This document shows positions 25,946 through 35,278 of a DNA stretch of 64,000 bases, one piece after another. The translations under genes were made by a program, and so were the position numbers. The stretch lies in assembly GCF_001894825.1 (NCBI RefSeq), contig NZ_BCWY01000005.1, positions 175,766 to 239,765 of the forward strand, given 5' to 3'. Under the pieces are notes generated by a model. It had not been told where the DNA came from, ran no database searches, and worked only from the letters and a program-made list of their open reading frames with translations. Origin of the DNA: Rhodococcus jostii NBRC 16295 (GTDB lineage: Bacteria; Actinomycetota; Actinomycetes; Mycobacteriales; Mycobacteriaceae). Position 1 is the stretch's first letter. Every line of letters begins with the position of its first letter.

Positions 25946-26983
25946 TCAGGCCTTTCGCTGCTGCTCTTGGGTGTCGATCACGTTGACGCCCATCACCTTC
26001 ACCAGTGCGTAGGCGACGGCGAAGATGAACAGGAACGTGATCGTGGAGAGGGCGGACGCGCTGTTGAAACCCTGGCGCATCTGGTCGATCACCAGGATCG
26101 ACAGCGTGGTGGTGGCTGTGCCGTCGCCGCCACCGCCGCCGGTGAGGATCGCCGGAAGGTCGTAGATCCGCAGGACGTCGAGGACGCGGAAGAGGACCGC
26201 CACCAGAATGGCCGGCTTGATGAGGGGCAACGTGATCGACCGGAACCGCTGCCAGGCGTTGGCACCGTCCATCCGGGCGGCCTCGTATACCTCGGCGGGC
26301 ACCATCTGCAGTCCGGCGAGGATCAGCAACGCCACGAACGGTGTGGTCTTCCAGGCGTCGGCGATCACGACGGCGAACCGTGCGGGCCAGGTGTCACCGG
26401 TCCACAGGATCTCTGTGCCGAGCAGTTTGTTGGCGATGCCGTCGTAGGCGAATACGAAGTACCACAGTTTCGCGGTGACGGCGGTCGGGATCGCCCAGGC
26501 CACGAGGATGCTGGTGCGCAGCAGTGCGCGACCGCGGAACGCCCGGTTCATGATGGTGGCGAACCACAGTCCCAGCGCGACCTCGATGACGACCGTGACG
26601 ATGGTGAAGAACACGGTGACCCACATCGACTGCCAGAACAGCGATCCGAGGGTGCCGCCGGGGCAGGACACCGACGCGCCGGTCGTGTCGGTGCACCGCT
26701 GGAACAGCCAGTGCGTGTAGTTCGACAGTCCCGCGAAACCCCGGTCGACGAACTTGCCGGTGGCGGGATCGATCGTCGGGTCCTTGAACAGCGACATCAC
26801 CATCGCGCTGACCACCGGGTACAGGACGACGATGCCGAGCAGGATCATGGTGGGCAGGATCAGGAACATCGCTGCCTTGCCGGGGCCCTTCCTCGGGCGC
26901 GCGGGTTCGGGTTCCCCGGCCCTCCCGCGGTCCCGGTGCGGAAGAGAGGGGCTCTCCTCGAGTGAGAGTTCGTGAACGGTCAT
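25946..26983 (-). CDS. Sugar ABC transporter permease (MalF type)
   Basis: A 345-residue permease: a charged N-terminal tail of about 38 residues, six to seven helices, a periplasmic loop with two Cys (RCTDTTGASVSCPGG) and the EAA loop YEAARMDGANAWQRFRSITL. Partner of the MalG-type permease. The Gly-rich ILTGGGGGDG segment precedes the last helices. Confidence 0.9.
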   Translation of the reverse strand: MTVHELSLEESPSLPHRDRGRAGEPEPARPRKGPGKAAMFLILPTMILLGIVVLYPVVSAMVMSLFKDPTIDPATGKFVDRGFAGLSNYTHWLFQRCTDTTGASVSCPGGTLGSLFWQSMWVTVFFTIVTVVIEVALGLWFATIMNRAFRGRALLRTSILVAWAIPTAVTAKLWYFVFAYDGIANKLLGTEILWTGDTWPARFAVVIADAWKTTPFVALLILAGLQMVPAEVYEAARMDGANAWQRFRSITLPLIKPAILVAVLFRVLDVLRIYDLPAILTGGGGGDGTATTTLSILVIDQMRQGFNSASALSTITFLFIFAVAYALVKVMGVNVIDTQEQQRKA

Positions 26984-26995
26984 CGGATAACTCCT

Positions 26996-28261
26996 CTAGG
27001 ACCCGGCCGCGGCGATCGCGGACTGGATGTCGGCGGCGGCCTGGTCCACCGTCTTCTCGCCTTTGATCGCGGCGTAGGCGTTGTTCTGCACGGCCCGGGT
27101 GACCGCGGGGTAGAACGGGGTGACCGGCCGGGTCACGGCGTTCTCGATCGACGTCTTCAGTGTCGGGAGGTACGGATACTGCTCGATCAGGTCCGGGTCG
27201 TCGTAGACGTCGGCGCGGACGGGGGCGAGCGATCCCTGCGAGAGGAAGAACGACTGCGACTTCTTCTCCAGGAAGAACTTCAGGAAGTCCGACGCGGTGG
27301 CCTTGTGCTCCGAGTACACGTTGATCGCGGCGCTGTGCCCGCCGAGTGTCGAGTGCCCGGGCCCGCTCTTCCCCGGCAGTGGCGCCACCGCGAATTTGCC
27401 CGCCACGGCGGAACTGCCCTGGCCGTCCATCAGGCTGTACGCGTACGGCCAGTTGCGCATGAACAGCAGATCGCCGCTCTGGAACGCCTGCCGTGCCTGC
27501 TCTTCCTGGAACGTGACGGATTCGCGGGGGATCGCACCGGAGCGGTAGGCGTCGACGAGCGACTGCAGCCCCGCCTTGGCCTCGGGGGTGTTCATCGTGG
27601 GGGTCACGCCGTCCGGTCCGAGGATCGACCCGCCTGCCGTGTTGATGGCCTCGGAGGCGTTGACGGTCAGCCCCTCGTACTTGGCGTACTGTCCGGCATA
27701 GCAGCCGATTCCGGCTTGCTGCGCGGTCCCGCACGTGCCGATCAGTTCGTCCCACGTCGCGGGCGGATGGTCCAGCAGGTCGGTCCGGTAGTAGAGCAGC
27801 GCGCCGTCACTGGTCTGCGGCGCGGCGTAGAGGACGTCCCCGTACGTGGCGCCCGCGACCGTCGCCGGAAGCAGGCCGGACGTGTCGATCGCCATCGGGC
27901 CCTCGAGCGGTTGCAGCCATCCGCGGGCCGCGAACTCGGCCGTCCACACGACGTCCACGTTGGCGACGTCGTAGCCGGAATCGCGGGACTGGAAGTGCTG
28001 CACCAGGTCCTCGTGCTGCTGGTCGGCCTGGTCGGACTGCTCCTTGAACGTCACCTCCTCCCCGGGGTGGGTGGCGTTCCATTCGTCGATGAGCGGCCGG
28101 ATGACGTTCGAGTTGTCCTTGCCCTGCACGTAGGTGATGGGCCCGCGGCCGTCGAGATTCTCCTTCTCCGCCTGCGCGGCGGCGTCGATGCCCTGATCGG
28201 CGCAGGACGTCGCCGCGAACAGGACGCCGACGGCCACCGCGCAGGCGGCGATCCGCTTCAT
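26996..28261 (-). CDS. Extracellular sugar-binding lipoprotein
   Basis: A 421-residue family 1 solute-binding protein with a lipoprotein signal (lipobox ATSC, Cys20). It resembles binding proteins for maltose, trehalose or other alpha-glucosides (GDLLFMRNWPYAYSLMDG, LGGHSAAINVYSEHKATA). ATG at 28261 overlaps the glucosidase stop (ATGA). The adjacent glucosidase suggests an alpha-glucoside ligand. Confidence 0.9.
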   Translation of the reverse strand: MKRIAACAVAVGVLFAATSCADQGIDAAAQAEKENLDGRGPITYVQGKDNSNVIRPLIDEWNATHPGEEVTFKEQSDQADQQHEDLVQHFQSRDSGYDVANVDVVWTAEFAARGWLQPLEGPMAIDTSGLLPATVAGATYGDVLYAAPQTSDGALLYYRTDLLDHPPATWDELIGTCGTAQQAGIGCYAGQYAKYEGLTVNASEAINTAGGSILGPDGVTPTMNTPEAKAGLQSLVDAYRSGAIPRESVTFQEEQARQAFQSGDLLFMRNWPYAYSLMDGQGSSAVAGKFAVAPLPGKSGPGHSTLGGHSAAINVYSEHKATASDFLKFFLEKKSQSFFLSQGSLAPVRADVYDDPDLIEQYPYLPTLKTSIENAVTRPVTPFYPAVTRAVQNNAYAAIKGEKTVDQAAADIQSAIAAAGS

Positions 28262-29943
28262 CGTGATTCACCCGTGCCCGGTTCCGACAGCCACACCGCG
28301 GTGTCGGTGGGGAGCATGCCGCCGGTGATGCCGGCGACCGAACCGAGCACGACGGTCAGTCCTTCGGGAAGTGCGATCGGTTCCGTGCCGGTGTTCACCC
28401 AGCACTGCACCGCGCCGCGTGCGAACGCGAGCACGTCGCGGGGTGTGTCGAGCCACTCGACGGCATGCGGGGTGTCGAAGAAGTCGCGTCGCAGTGCCAG
28501 CGCCTCGCGGTACAGCGTGAGGAACGACTCGGGATGGCCGGCCTGCGCCTGCGCGGTGTGTGGGGCCCAGTGCCCGGGCTGCGGAAGCCAGGTGTCCTCC
28601 TCCGCGTCGAACGGGGAGAAACCGTACGGCACTGCGTCGTTCGACCACGGAATCGGGACCCGGCAGCCGTCACGACCGCAGTCGGTGAAGCCGGTCTGGA
28701 ACCACGTCGGATCCTGACGGACGTCGTCGGGAAGGTCCTCGACCTCTTCCAGTCCGAGTTCCTCGCCCTGGTAGATGTATGCGGTGCCGGGCAACGCCAA
28801 CTGCAGGAGAGCGGCGGCGCGGGCCCGACGACGGCCGAGTTCGTGATCGGGTTCCTCGAGCGCCCAGCGGGCGCGCTCCCAGTCGGTTTCGACGAGGTGG
28901 TCGGGCTGTGAGCGGGAGTAGCGGGTGACGGTGCGGGGCACGTCGTGGTTGGAGAGCACCCATGTTGCGGGTGCGCCGACGGTGGCCGCCTGCTCGAGCG
29001 CGTCGTCGATCACGGCGCGAATGCTCGCGGAACGCCAAGGGGCGCGCAGGAAGTCGAACTGGAACGCCGTGTGGAGTTCGTCGGGGCGCAGGTAGCGGGC
29101 CAGGCGATCGTTGCTGGGCACCCACGCCTCGGCGACGAAGACGCGGTCGGCGTACGTGTTGGCGACGGCCCGCCAGCCCCGGTACACCTCGTGGACGGCG
29201 TCCTGATCCCACGCGGGGTGCGGGTCGGTGTGCTGCGAACCGGCAAGGCGCTCACCGGCGTCGGGCAGTGCGGGATCCTTGGCCAGGCCGTGGGCGACAT
29301 CGATGCGGAAGCCGTCGACGCCCTTGTCGAACCAGAAGCGCAGGATGTCCTCGAACTCCGCGCGGACCTCGGGGTGCTCCCAGTTGAGGTCGGGCTGGCC
29401 TTGGGCGAACAGGCGCAGGTACCACTCGCCGGTGTCCAGGCGGCTCCACGCGGGACCGCCGAATGCGCTCTGCCAGTCGTTGGGCGGCTGGTCACCGGCC
29501 GGGCCGCGACCCGGCCGGAAGATGTACCGGTCGCGGGCGCCCGGCTCGTCGCGCAGTGCGGCCTCGAACCAGCGATGGGCACTGGACGTGTGGTTGGGCA
29601 CGATGTCGAGGATCACGCGAATGCCCAGCTCATGGGCCTCGGCGATGAACGCCTCACCCTCCGCGAGCGTGCCGTACGACGGCTCGATGTCACGGAAGTC
29701 GGCCACGTCGTAGCCGGCGTCCTCCATCGGCGACGGGTACCAGGGATTGATCCACACGGCGTCGACACCGAGGTCGGCGAGGTAGGGCAGCTTGGACCGC
29801 AAGCCGGTGAGGTCGCCGATGCCGTCGCCGTTCCCGTCGGCGAAGCTGCGGATGTAGACCTGGTAGACGACGGCTGTCTTCCACCAGGCTTCTGGGTGCC
29901 GGCTCGCGACGGTGGTTGCGGTCGACTCCACGGACTGGGTCAT
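28258..29943 (-). CDS. GH13 alpha-glucosidase
   Basis: A 561-residue cytosolic GH13 enzyme with all four conserved regions: DIVPNH, GFRIDVAH with the Asp nucleophile, FVAEAW with the Glu acid/base, and LSNHD. The N-terminal AVVYQVYIRSFADGNGDGIGDL is the oligo-1,6-/alpha-glucosidase signature. It should hydrolyse the imported alpha-glucoside to glucose. First gene of the minus-strand sugar operon; LacI-type operators lie just upstream. Confidence 0.9.
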   Translation of the reverse strand: MTQSVESTATTVASRHPEAWWKTAVVYQVYIRSFADGNGDGIGDLTGLRSKLPYLADLGVDAVWINPWYPSPMEDAGYDVADFRDIEPSYGTLAEGEAFIAEAHELGIRVILDIVPNHTSSAHRWFEAALRDEPGARDRYIFRPGRGPAGDQPPNDWQSAFGGPAWSRLDTGEWYLRLFAQGQPDLNWEHPEVRAEFEDILRFWFDKGVDGFRIDVAHGLAKDPALPDAGERLAGSQHTDPHPAWDQDAVHEVYRGWRAVANTYADRVFVAEAWVPSNDRLARYLRPDELHTAFQFDFLRAPWRSASIRAVIDDALEQAATVGAPATWVLSNHDVPRTVTRYSRSQPDHLVETDWERARWALEEPDHELGRRRARAAALLQLALPGTAYIYQGEELGLEEVEDLPDDVRQDPTWFQTGFTDCGRDGCRVPIPWSNDAVPYGFSPFDAEEDTWLPQPGHWAPHTAQAQAGHPESFLTLYREALALRRDFFDTPHAVEWLDTPRDVLAFARGAVQCWVNTGTEPIALPEGLTVVLGSVAGITGGMLPTDTAVWLSEPGTGESR

Positions 29944-29982
29944 CGAATCTCCTCGGTGTGGGGATGGGATGGGAAATGTGAT

Positions 29983-29998
29983 GCGTAAACGTTTGCGT
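29983..29998. promoter_or_regulatory. LacI-type operator 1 (glucosidase promoter side)
   Basis: GCGTAAACGTTTGCGT, a dyad centred on AAACGTTT with two mismatched arm positions, 40 bp before the glucosidase start. It resembles the perfect site at 30090 and should bind the divergently encoded LacI regulator. Confidence 0.75.
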
Positions 29999-30089
29999 AA
30001 ATAGCGTGAGGCACGTCACAGGGGGCTGTCAACTCGAACAGGGTGATTTCTTTTGCGCACTACAGCGGCGCGGGAGCTGTGAGGAAACT

Positions 30090-30105
30090 ACGCAAATATT
30101 TGCGT
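30090..30105. promoter_or_regulatory. LacI-type operator 2 (regulator side)
   Basis: ACGCAAATATTTGCGT, a perfect 16-bp palindrome 20 bp before the LacI start. Together with the site at 29983 it allows repression of both divergent promoters, and possibly looping across 107 bp. Confidence 0.8.
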
Positions 30106-30125
30106 TGCTCGCTTACTGTGGAAAC

Positions 30126-31142
30126 GTGATTCCCAAGCAATCCGTCAACATGGCCGACGTCGCGCGCCGCACCGGAGTCTCGATCGCCACCGTGTCGCGC
30201 GCGTTGCGCGGCGAGCGGGGCGTGTCCGAAGCGACGCGTCTGCGAATTCAGCGGGTCGCGGACGAGTTGGCGTACGTCATCTCACCCGAGGCGTCGAAGC
30301 TGTCGGGCGGCGCGACGGGCCGGGTGGCCGTCGTGGTGCCGTGGATCGACGCCTGGTTCTATTCGAAGATTCTCGCCGGCATCGAGCACGAACTCCGCGC
30401 CGCCGACCTGGACGTGTTGCTGTACTGCCTCGAGGAGTCGTCCCAGCGCGAATCGTTCTTCGAGCGGCTTCCGTTGCGCCGCAAGGTCGATGCCGTCATC
30501 GCCGTGGCATTTCCGCTGACCGGGCCGGAGCGGGCGCGGCTCGAGGAGATGGACGTGACCGTGGTCGTCATCGGCGCGCACGCCGGTGCGTTTCCGTCCG
30601 TCCGGATCGACGACGAACTCGCCGCGCGCCAGGCCGTCGGGCACCTGATCAGGATCGGCCACACCCGGATCGGAATGATCCGCACGGTGGACCCGGAAGG
30701 CCGGTCGTGGGAGGGCGACATCGCCCGGGTGACGGGTTTCCATGCCGCACTCACCGGCGCCGGACTGGACGACGACTGCACCGTCACCGTTCCCTGGGGA
30801 ATCGACGGCGGCGAGCGCGGCATGGAACTGCTGCTCAGCCGCGCCGAGGTGCCCACCGCGGTGTTCTGCCATTCGGACGAGGTCGCCGTCGGAGCCCTGC
30901 GCACGCTGCGACGTGCAGGTATTCCCGTCCCGGCCGGGATGTCGGTGATCGGCATCGACGACCACCCGACGGCCGAGCTGGCCGACCTCACCACCGTCCG
31001 GCAGCCGGTGGGCGAGCAGGGGGCGGCGGCCGGCAGGGTGGTCGTGGAACTGCTCGGTGGCCGTGAACCGACGGAACGGGCGGTCGTGCTCCCGACCCAC
31101 CTGGTGGTTCGGGGCTCGACCGCCCGCCCTCCGGAACTCTGA
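30126..31142 (+). CDS. LacI-family transcriptional regulator of the sugar operon
   Basis: A 338-residue LacI protein. The HTH is NMADVARRTGVSIATVSRALRGERGVS, split over about residues 8-34, followed by the hinge and a periplasmic-binding-like sugar domain. GTG at 30126 is preferred; an ATG 24 bp later also precedes the HTH. It probably represses the divergent alpha-glucoside operon and itself through two operators. Its stop and the convergent ATPase stop share the 8-bp palindrome TGACGTCA. Confidence 0.9.
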   Translation: MIPKQSVNMADVARRTGVSIATVSRALRGERGVSEATRLRIQRVADELAYVISPEASKLSGGATGRVAVVVPWIDAWFYSKILAGIEHELRAADLDVLLYCLEESSQRESFFERLPLRRKVDAVIAVAFPLTGPERARLEEMDVTVVVIGAHAGAFPSVRIDDELAARQAVGHLIRIGHTRIGMIRTVDPEGRSWEGDIARVTGFHAALTGAGLDDDCTVTVPWGIDGGERGMELLLSRAEVPTAVFCHSDEVAVGALRTLRRAGIPVPAGMSVIGIDDHPTAELADLTTVRQPVGEQGAAAGRVVVELLGGREPTERAVVLPTHLVVRGSTARPPEL

Positions 31143-31144
31143 CG

Positions 31145-32224
<1,080 letters not shown>

Positions 32225-32363
32225 GAGAAATGAATCCCTCCACCGGCAGGAACGTGCCGGACGATCCGAGTGTCAGGGGCGCGCCGGCTTGTGCCGACGG
32301 GAGAGAACTATGGCGCAGATCACAGGGCTTGTCCACTCGAGCGCCCGCCATCCACGTCCCTTC

Positions 32364-32414
32364 GGACGAACGGGACGCTCGTTGCGTCAGATCGAACGAG
32401 CGTCCCGTTCGTCC
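32364..32414. repeat. 51-bp hairpin element with perfect 20-bp arms
   Basis: Left arm GGACGAACGGGACGCTCGTT at 32364-32383 and its exact complement at 32395-32414, with an 11-nt loop. It lies in a divergent intergenic region, so it is not placed as a terminator. It probably belongs to a dispersed palindromic repeat family. Confidence 0.85.
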
Positions 32415-32443
32415 AGCGGCGGGCGACTTCGACATCCCGCGTA

Positions 32444-32459
32444 GTGAACGACTGAATAC
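32444..32459 (+). promoter_or_regulatory. GTKAACG motif, site A (MFS operon, distal)
   Basis: GTGAACGACTGAATAC. One of six sites matching the pattern GTKAACGWNTRWKKAC (one or two deviations allowed) found in pairs before three transcription units. Site A lies 180 bp before the MFS start codon. Confidence 0.5.
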
Positions 32460-32539
32460 TTCCGTATTGCGCAAGCGGCATCGAAGTGCGCAACAAATGC
32501 AGGCAATGCCTGGCAGTTTTGGATGTGACTCTTGCCACA

Positions 32540-32555
32540 GTTAACGATTATTGAT
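32540..32555 (+). promoter_or_regulatory. GTKAACG motif, site B (MFS operon, proximal)
   Basis: GTTAACGATTATTGAT, 84 bp before the MFS start codon. Nearly the same as sites C and F in front of other catabolic genes. Confidence 0.55.
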
Positions 32556-32638
32556 TTACTCCTCTCACGCCGATGGCGGCGGGAATCGCGCGCCTCGGCA
32601 GTTCTGCCACAACTCGGTGGCGCAATGGAGGAGGTTCG

Positions 32639-33931
32639 ATGAGCGTCGACGAACTGGGCCGGGCAATCACTACGCGGACGGGCGGGAGGGTGTCGTCGCG
32701 ACGGGCGTGGATCGTCGTCGCGCTTCTGTGCGGATTCTTGATCGTCAACTACGCAGACAAGATCGTCGTCGGCCTGGCCGGCGCCGACCTCATGCGTGAC
32801 ATGGACATCGACGCGCAGCAGTTCGGGATCATTCAGAGCAGCTTCTTCTGGTGCTTCGCGGCCGGGTCGATCCTCGGCAGCATTCTCATCGGCCGGGTGA
32901 AGGCGAAGTACCTGCTCGCCGGGACCGCGGTGCTGTGGGTGCTCAGTCTCCTGCCGATGGTGTGGAGTGAGAGTTACGAGGTGCTCATCGCGTCCCGGAT
33001 GATGCTCGGATTTGCGGAAGGGCCGGCCACTGCGATGGCCGTCGCGGTGGCGCACACCTGGTTCACCGCGGATCGCCGCACGATTCCCACCTCGGTCATC
33101 GTCGCCGGTGCCGGACTCGGTCCGGTGATCGCGGCTCCGGTGCTCACCATGGTCATCGTCAATCAGTCGTGGCACGCGGCCTTCGCGGTGCTGGTGATTG
33201 CCGGGCTCGTGTGGGTGCCGTTGTGGTTGCAGTTCGGGCGTGAAGGCGGCGTCCTCGACGCGCTCACCGTCGAGGAGGCTGTCGGCGACGCACGGATGTC
33301 GTGGTCGAGCATCCTCCGGAACCGCACCGTGCTGGGTGTCGCTGTCCTGATGTTCGCGACGTACTGCAGCAGTGCCGTCAAGATCAGCTGGCTGCCCCTG
33401 TACCTGCACAACGGACTCGGCTACGACAAGGAAACCGCCGGAACGCTGGTCGCTCTGCCGTATGCGGCGACGGCGATCCTGGTGGTTGCTGCGGGCGTCG
33501 CGTCGCGGATGATGACCAAGCGGGGGGTCGCGAACCGGATGTCGCGCGGCGTGCTGCCCTCGCTCATGCTGGCGAGCGCGGGCGTGAGCACGGTCGGATT
33601 CGCGCTGCTCGACCGCGGGCTGCTCAACCTCGTCTTCATCATCTTCGGTGCCTCGCTGGCCGGCGCGGCGGCGGGTGTCACCTTGACGGCGGTCTCCGAC
33701 GTCGTCGCCCCCCGGCAGCGCGGAGCGGTGCTCGGGTTCATCGTCGCCGTGTACAGCAGCGCCGGTGTCATCTCGCCGCTCGTCCTCGGGCACATCGTGA
33801 CCTCGGCCGCGACTCCGGCCGCCGGCTACCGCGAGGGGTTCCTGATTCTCGGCGGCGTCATGGTCGTCGGCGCGATCGTCAGCGTTCTGTTGATCAACCC
33901 GGACCGGGACTCGGCGACCAACTCCCGGTGA
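32639..33931 (+). CDS. MFS transporter, anion:cation symporter type
   Basis: A 430-residue 12-helix carrier. The segment NYADKIVVGLAGADLMRDMDI and the later SRMMLGFAEGPATAMA fit the anion:cation symporter family, which imports organic acids and aromatic acids. The ATG at 32639 follows GGAGGAGG by a few bases; an earlier in-frame start lacks one. It heads the run MFS, alcohol dehydrogenase, dioxygenase, aldehyde dehydrogenase and probably takes up the pathway substrate. Confidence 0.85.
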   Translation: MSVDELGRAITTRTGGRVSSRRAWIVVALLCGFLIVNYADKIVVGLAGADLMRDMDIDAQQFGIIQSSFFWCFAAGSILGSILIGRVKAKYLLAGTAVLWVLSLLPMVWSESYEVLIASRMMLGFAEGPATAMAVAVAHTWFTADRRTIPTSVIVAGAGLGPVIAAPVLTMVIVNQSWHAAFAVLVIAGLVWVPLWLQFGREGGVLDALTVEEAVGDARMSWSSILRNRTVLGVAVLMFATYCSSAVKISWLPLYLHNGLGYDKETAGTLVALPYAATAILVVAAGVASRMMTKRGVANRMSRGVLPSLMLASAGVSTVGFALLDRGLLNLVFIIFGASLAGAAAGVTLTAVSDVVAPRQRGAVLGFIVAVYSSAGVISPLVLGHIVTSAATPAAGYREGFLILGGVMVVGAIVSVLLINPDRDSATNSR

Positions 33932-33985
33932 CGCGGGCCGGGTCGGTCGGTTTCATCATTCATCCACCAGCGAGAAGAGGTTCGT

Positions 33986-35113
33986 ATGAAGATCAAGGGC
34001 GCGATCCTGCGCGGAGCCGGACGGGATTGGGAGATCGAGGAATTCGATCTCGGCGATCCGATTGCGGGGGAGGTGCAGGTACGTATCGCTGCGTCCGGGC
34101 TGTGTCATTCGGATCATCACTACCGGAGCGGTGACCGTACTCCGCCGTTCTTTCCGATGCTCGGCGGTCACGAGGGCTCCGGTGTGGTGACGAAGGTCGG
34201 TCCGGGTGTCACGACCGTGGAGGAGGGCGATCACGTCGTCCTCGCCTTCACACCGGCGTGCGGTATCTGCGGGCCGTGTGCTCGGGGGATGCAACACCTG
34301 TGCGACAAGGGCGCGGCGATCGGCACCGGCCGCGCGATCTCGGACGGTTCGTTCCGGACGACGTCCGGCGGCAGTCCCGTCTACGCGATGGCTCTGGTGG
34401 GTGCCTTCGCCCCCTACGTCACCGTCCACAGCGCTGCGGTGATCAAGATCGAGAAGGACATCCCGCTGAACAGGGCGGCGTTGCTGGGATGCGGAGTGTG
34501 CACGGGATGGGGTTCGGCGACGGAAGCCGGTGGTAGCCGGGTGGGCGACACGGTGGTGGTCGTCGGCTGCGGTGGCATCGGGATCAATGCCGTCCAGGGC
34601 GCCGCACATTCGGGTGCACGGTTCGTCATCGCCATCGACCCGGTCGAATTCAAGCGCGAACAGGCTCTCGCGTTCGGAGCGACACACGCGTTCTCGTCGA
34701 TGGCCGAGGCGGCCGACCGGATCCGCGACCTGACGTGGGGCCAGATGTCCCATGTCACGGTGCTCACCGTCGGTGTCATGGACGGCGAGATGATTCAGCC
34801 GGCACTCGACCTGACCGCGAAGGGCGGCACGGTGGTCGTCACCGCCGTCGGCCCCACCGATGCAGGCAAGACGAGCATCGATCTGGGAATGCTGTCGATG
34901 CTCGAAAAGCGCATTCAGGGAACGATCTTCGGCGGTGCCAGTCCGCGGACGCAGGTTCCGAAACTGTTGAACCTGTACCGGAGTGGATCGCTGAAGCTGG
35001 ACGAACTCGTGACCCGGACGTACCGCCTCGAGGACATCAATCAGGGCTACGACGACATGCTGTCCGGCAAGAACCTGCGCGGTGTCATCGAACTCTCGGA
35101 TGCGGATTACTGA
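33986..35113 (+). CDS. Zinc alcohol dehydrogenase, NDMA/mycofactocin-dependent type
   Basis: A 375-residue medium-chain dehydrogenase. Catalytic zinc ligands Cys40, His62 and Glu63; structural zinc cysteines Cys92, Cys95, Cys98 and Cys106; nucleotide motif VVGCGGIGINAVQGA. The sequence fits the TIGR03989-like actinobacterial group that holds its nicotinamide tightly and passes electrons to mycofactocin. It would oxidise an alcohol to an aldehyde for the aldehyde dehydrogenase downstream. Confidence 0.82.
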   Translation: MKIKGAILRGAGRDWEIEEFDLGDPIAGEVQVRIAASGLCHSDHHYRSGDRTPPFFPMLGGHEGSGVVTKVGPGVTTVEEGDHVVLAFTPACGICGPCARGMQHLCDKGAAIGTGRAISDGSFRTTSGGSPVYAMALVGAFAPYVTVHSAAVIKIEKDIPLNRAALLGCGVCTGWGSATEAGGSRVGDTVVVVGCGGIGINAVQGAAHSGARFVIAIDPVEFKREQALAFGATHAFSSMAEAADRIRDLTWGQMSHVTVLTVGVMDGEMIQPALDLTAKGGTVVVTAVGPTDAGKTSIDLGMLSMLEKRIQGTIFGGASPRTQVPKLLNLYRSGSLKLDELVTRTYRLEDINQGYDDMLSGKNLRGVIELSDADY

Positions 35114-35130
35114 GAACGACGGCCGGCATT

Positions 35131-35160
35131 GCCACTTTAAGGATGCATCCTTAAAGTGGC
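35131..35160. repeat. 30-bp perfect palindrome
   Basis: Arms GCCACTTTAAGGATG and CATCCTTAAAGTGGC with no spacer, 18 bp after the alcohol dehydrogenase stop and followed by GTTTGTG. It can act as a transcription terminator or attenuator before the dioxygenase gene and looks like a dispersed repeat rather than a simple GC-rich terminator. Confidence 0.85.
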
Positions 35161-35278
35161 GTTTGTGACTCGGACCACAAGTGAGGTGGAAACCGGGTGC
35201 CGGCCGATGAACCACCCGCCTGGAGTCACCCGATGCATCCCGAGCTCGTTCTCGCCACATCCTCGAAGGAGTAGAAGC

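Larger units (their letters stand above)
32225..32638. other. Divergent intergenic region (414 bp)
   Basis: No gene is supported here. It separates the ABC ATPase (minus) from the MFS carrier (plus). It holds a long perfect hairpin (32364-32414), two copies of a 16-bp motif (32444 and 32540), and a small inverted repeat TTGCGCA/TGCGCAA at 32467-32493. A strong GGAGGAGG ribosome site precedes the MFS start. Confidence 0.8.
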
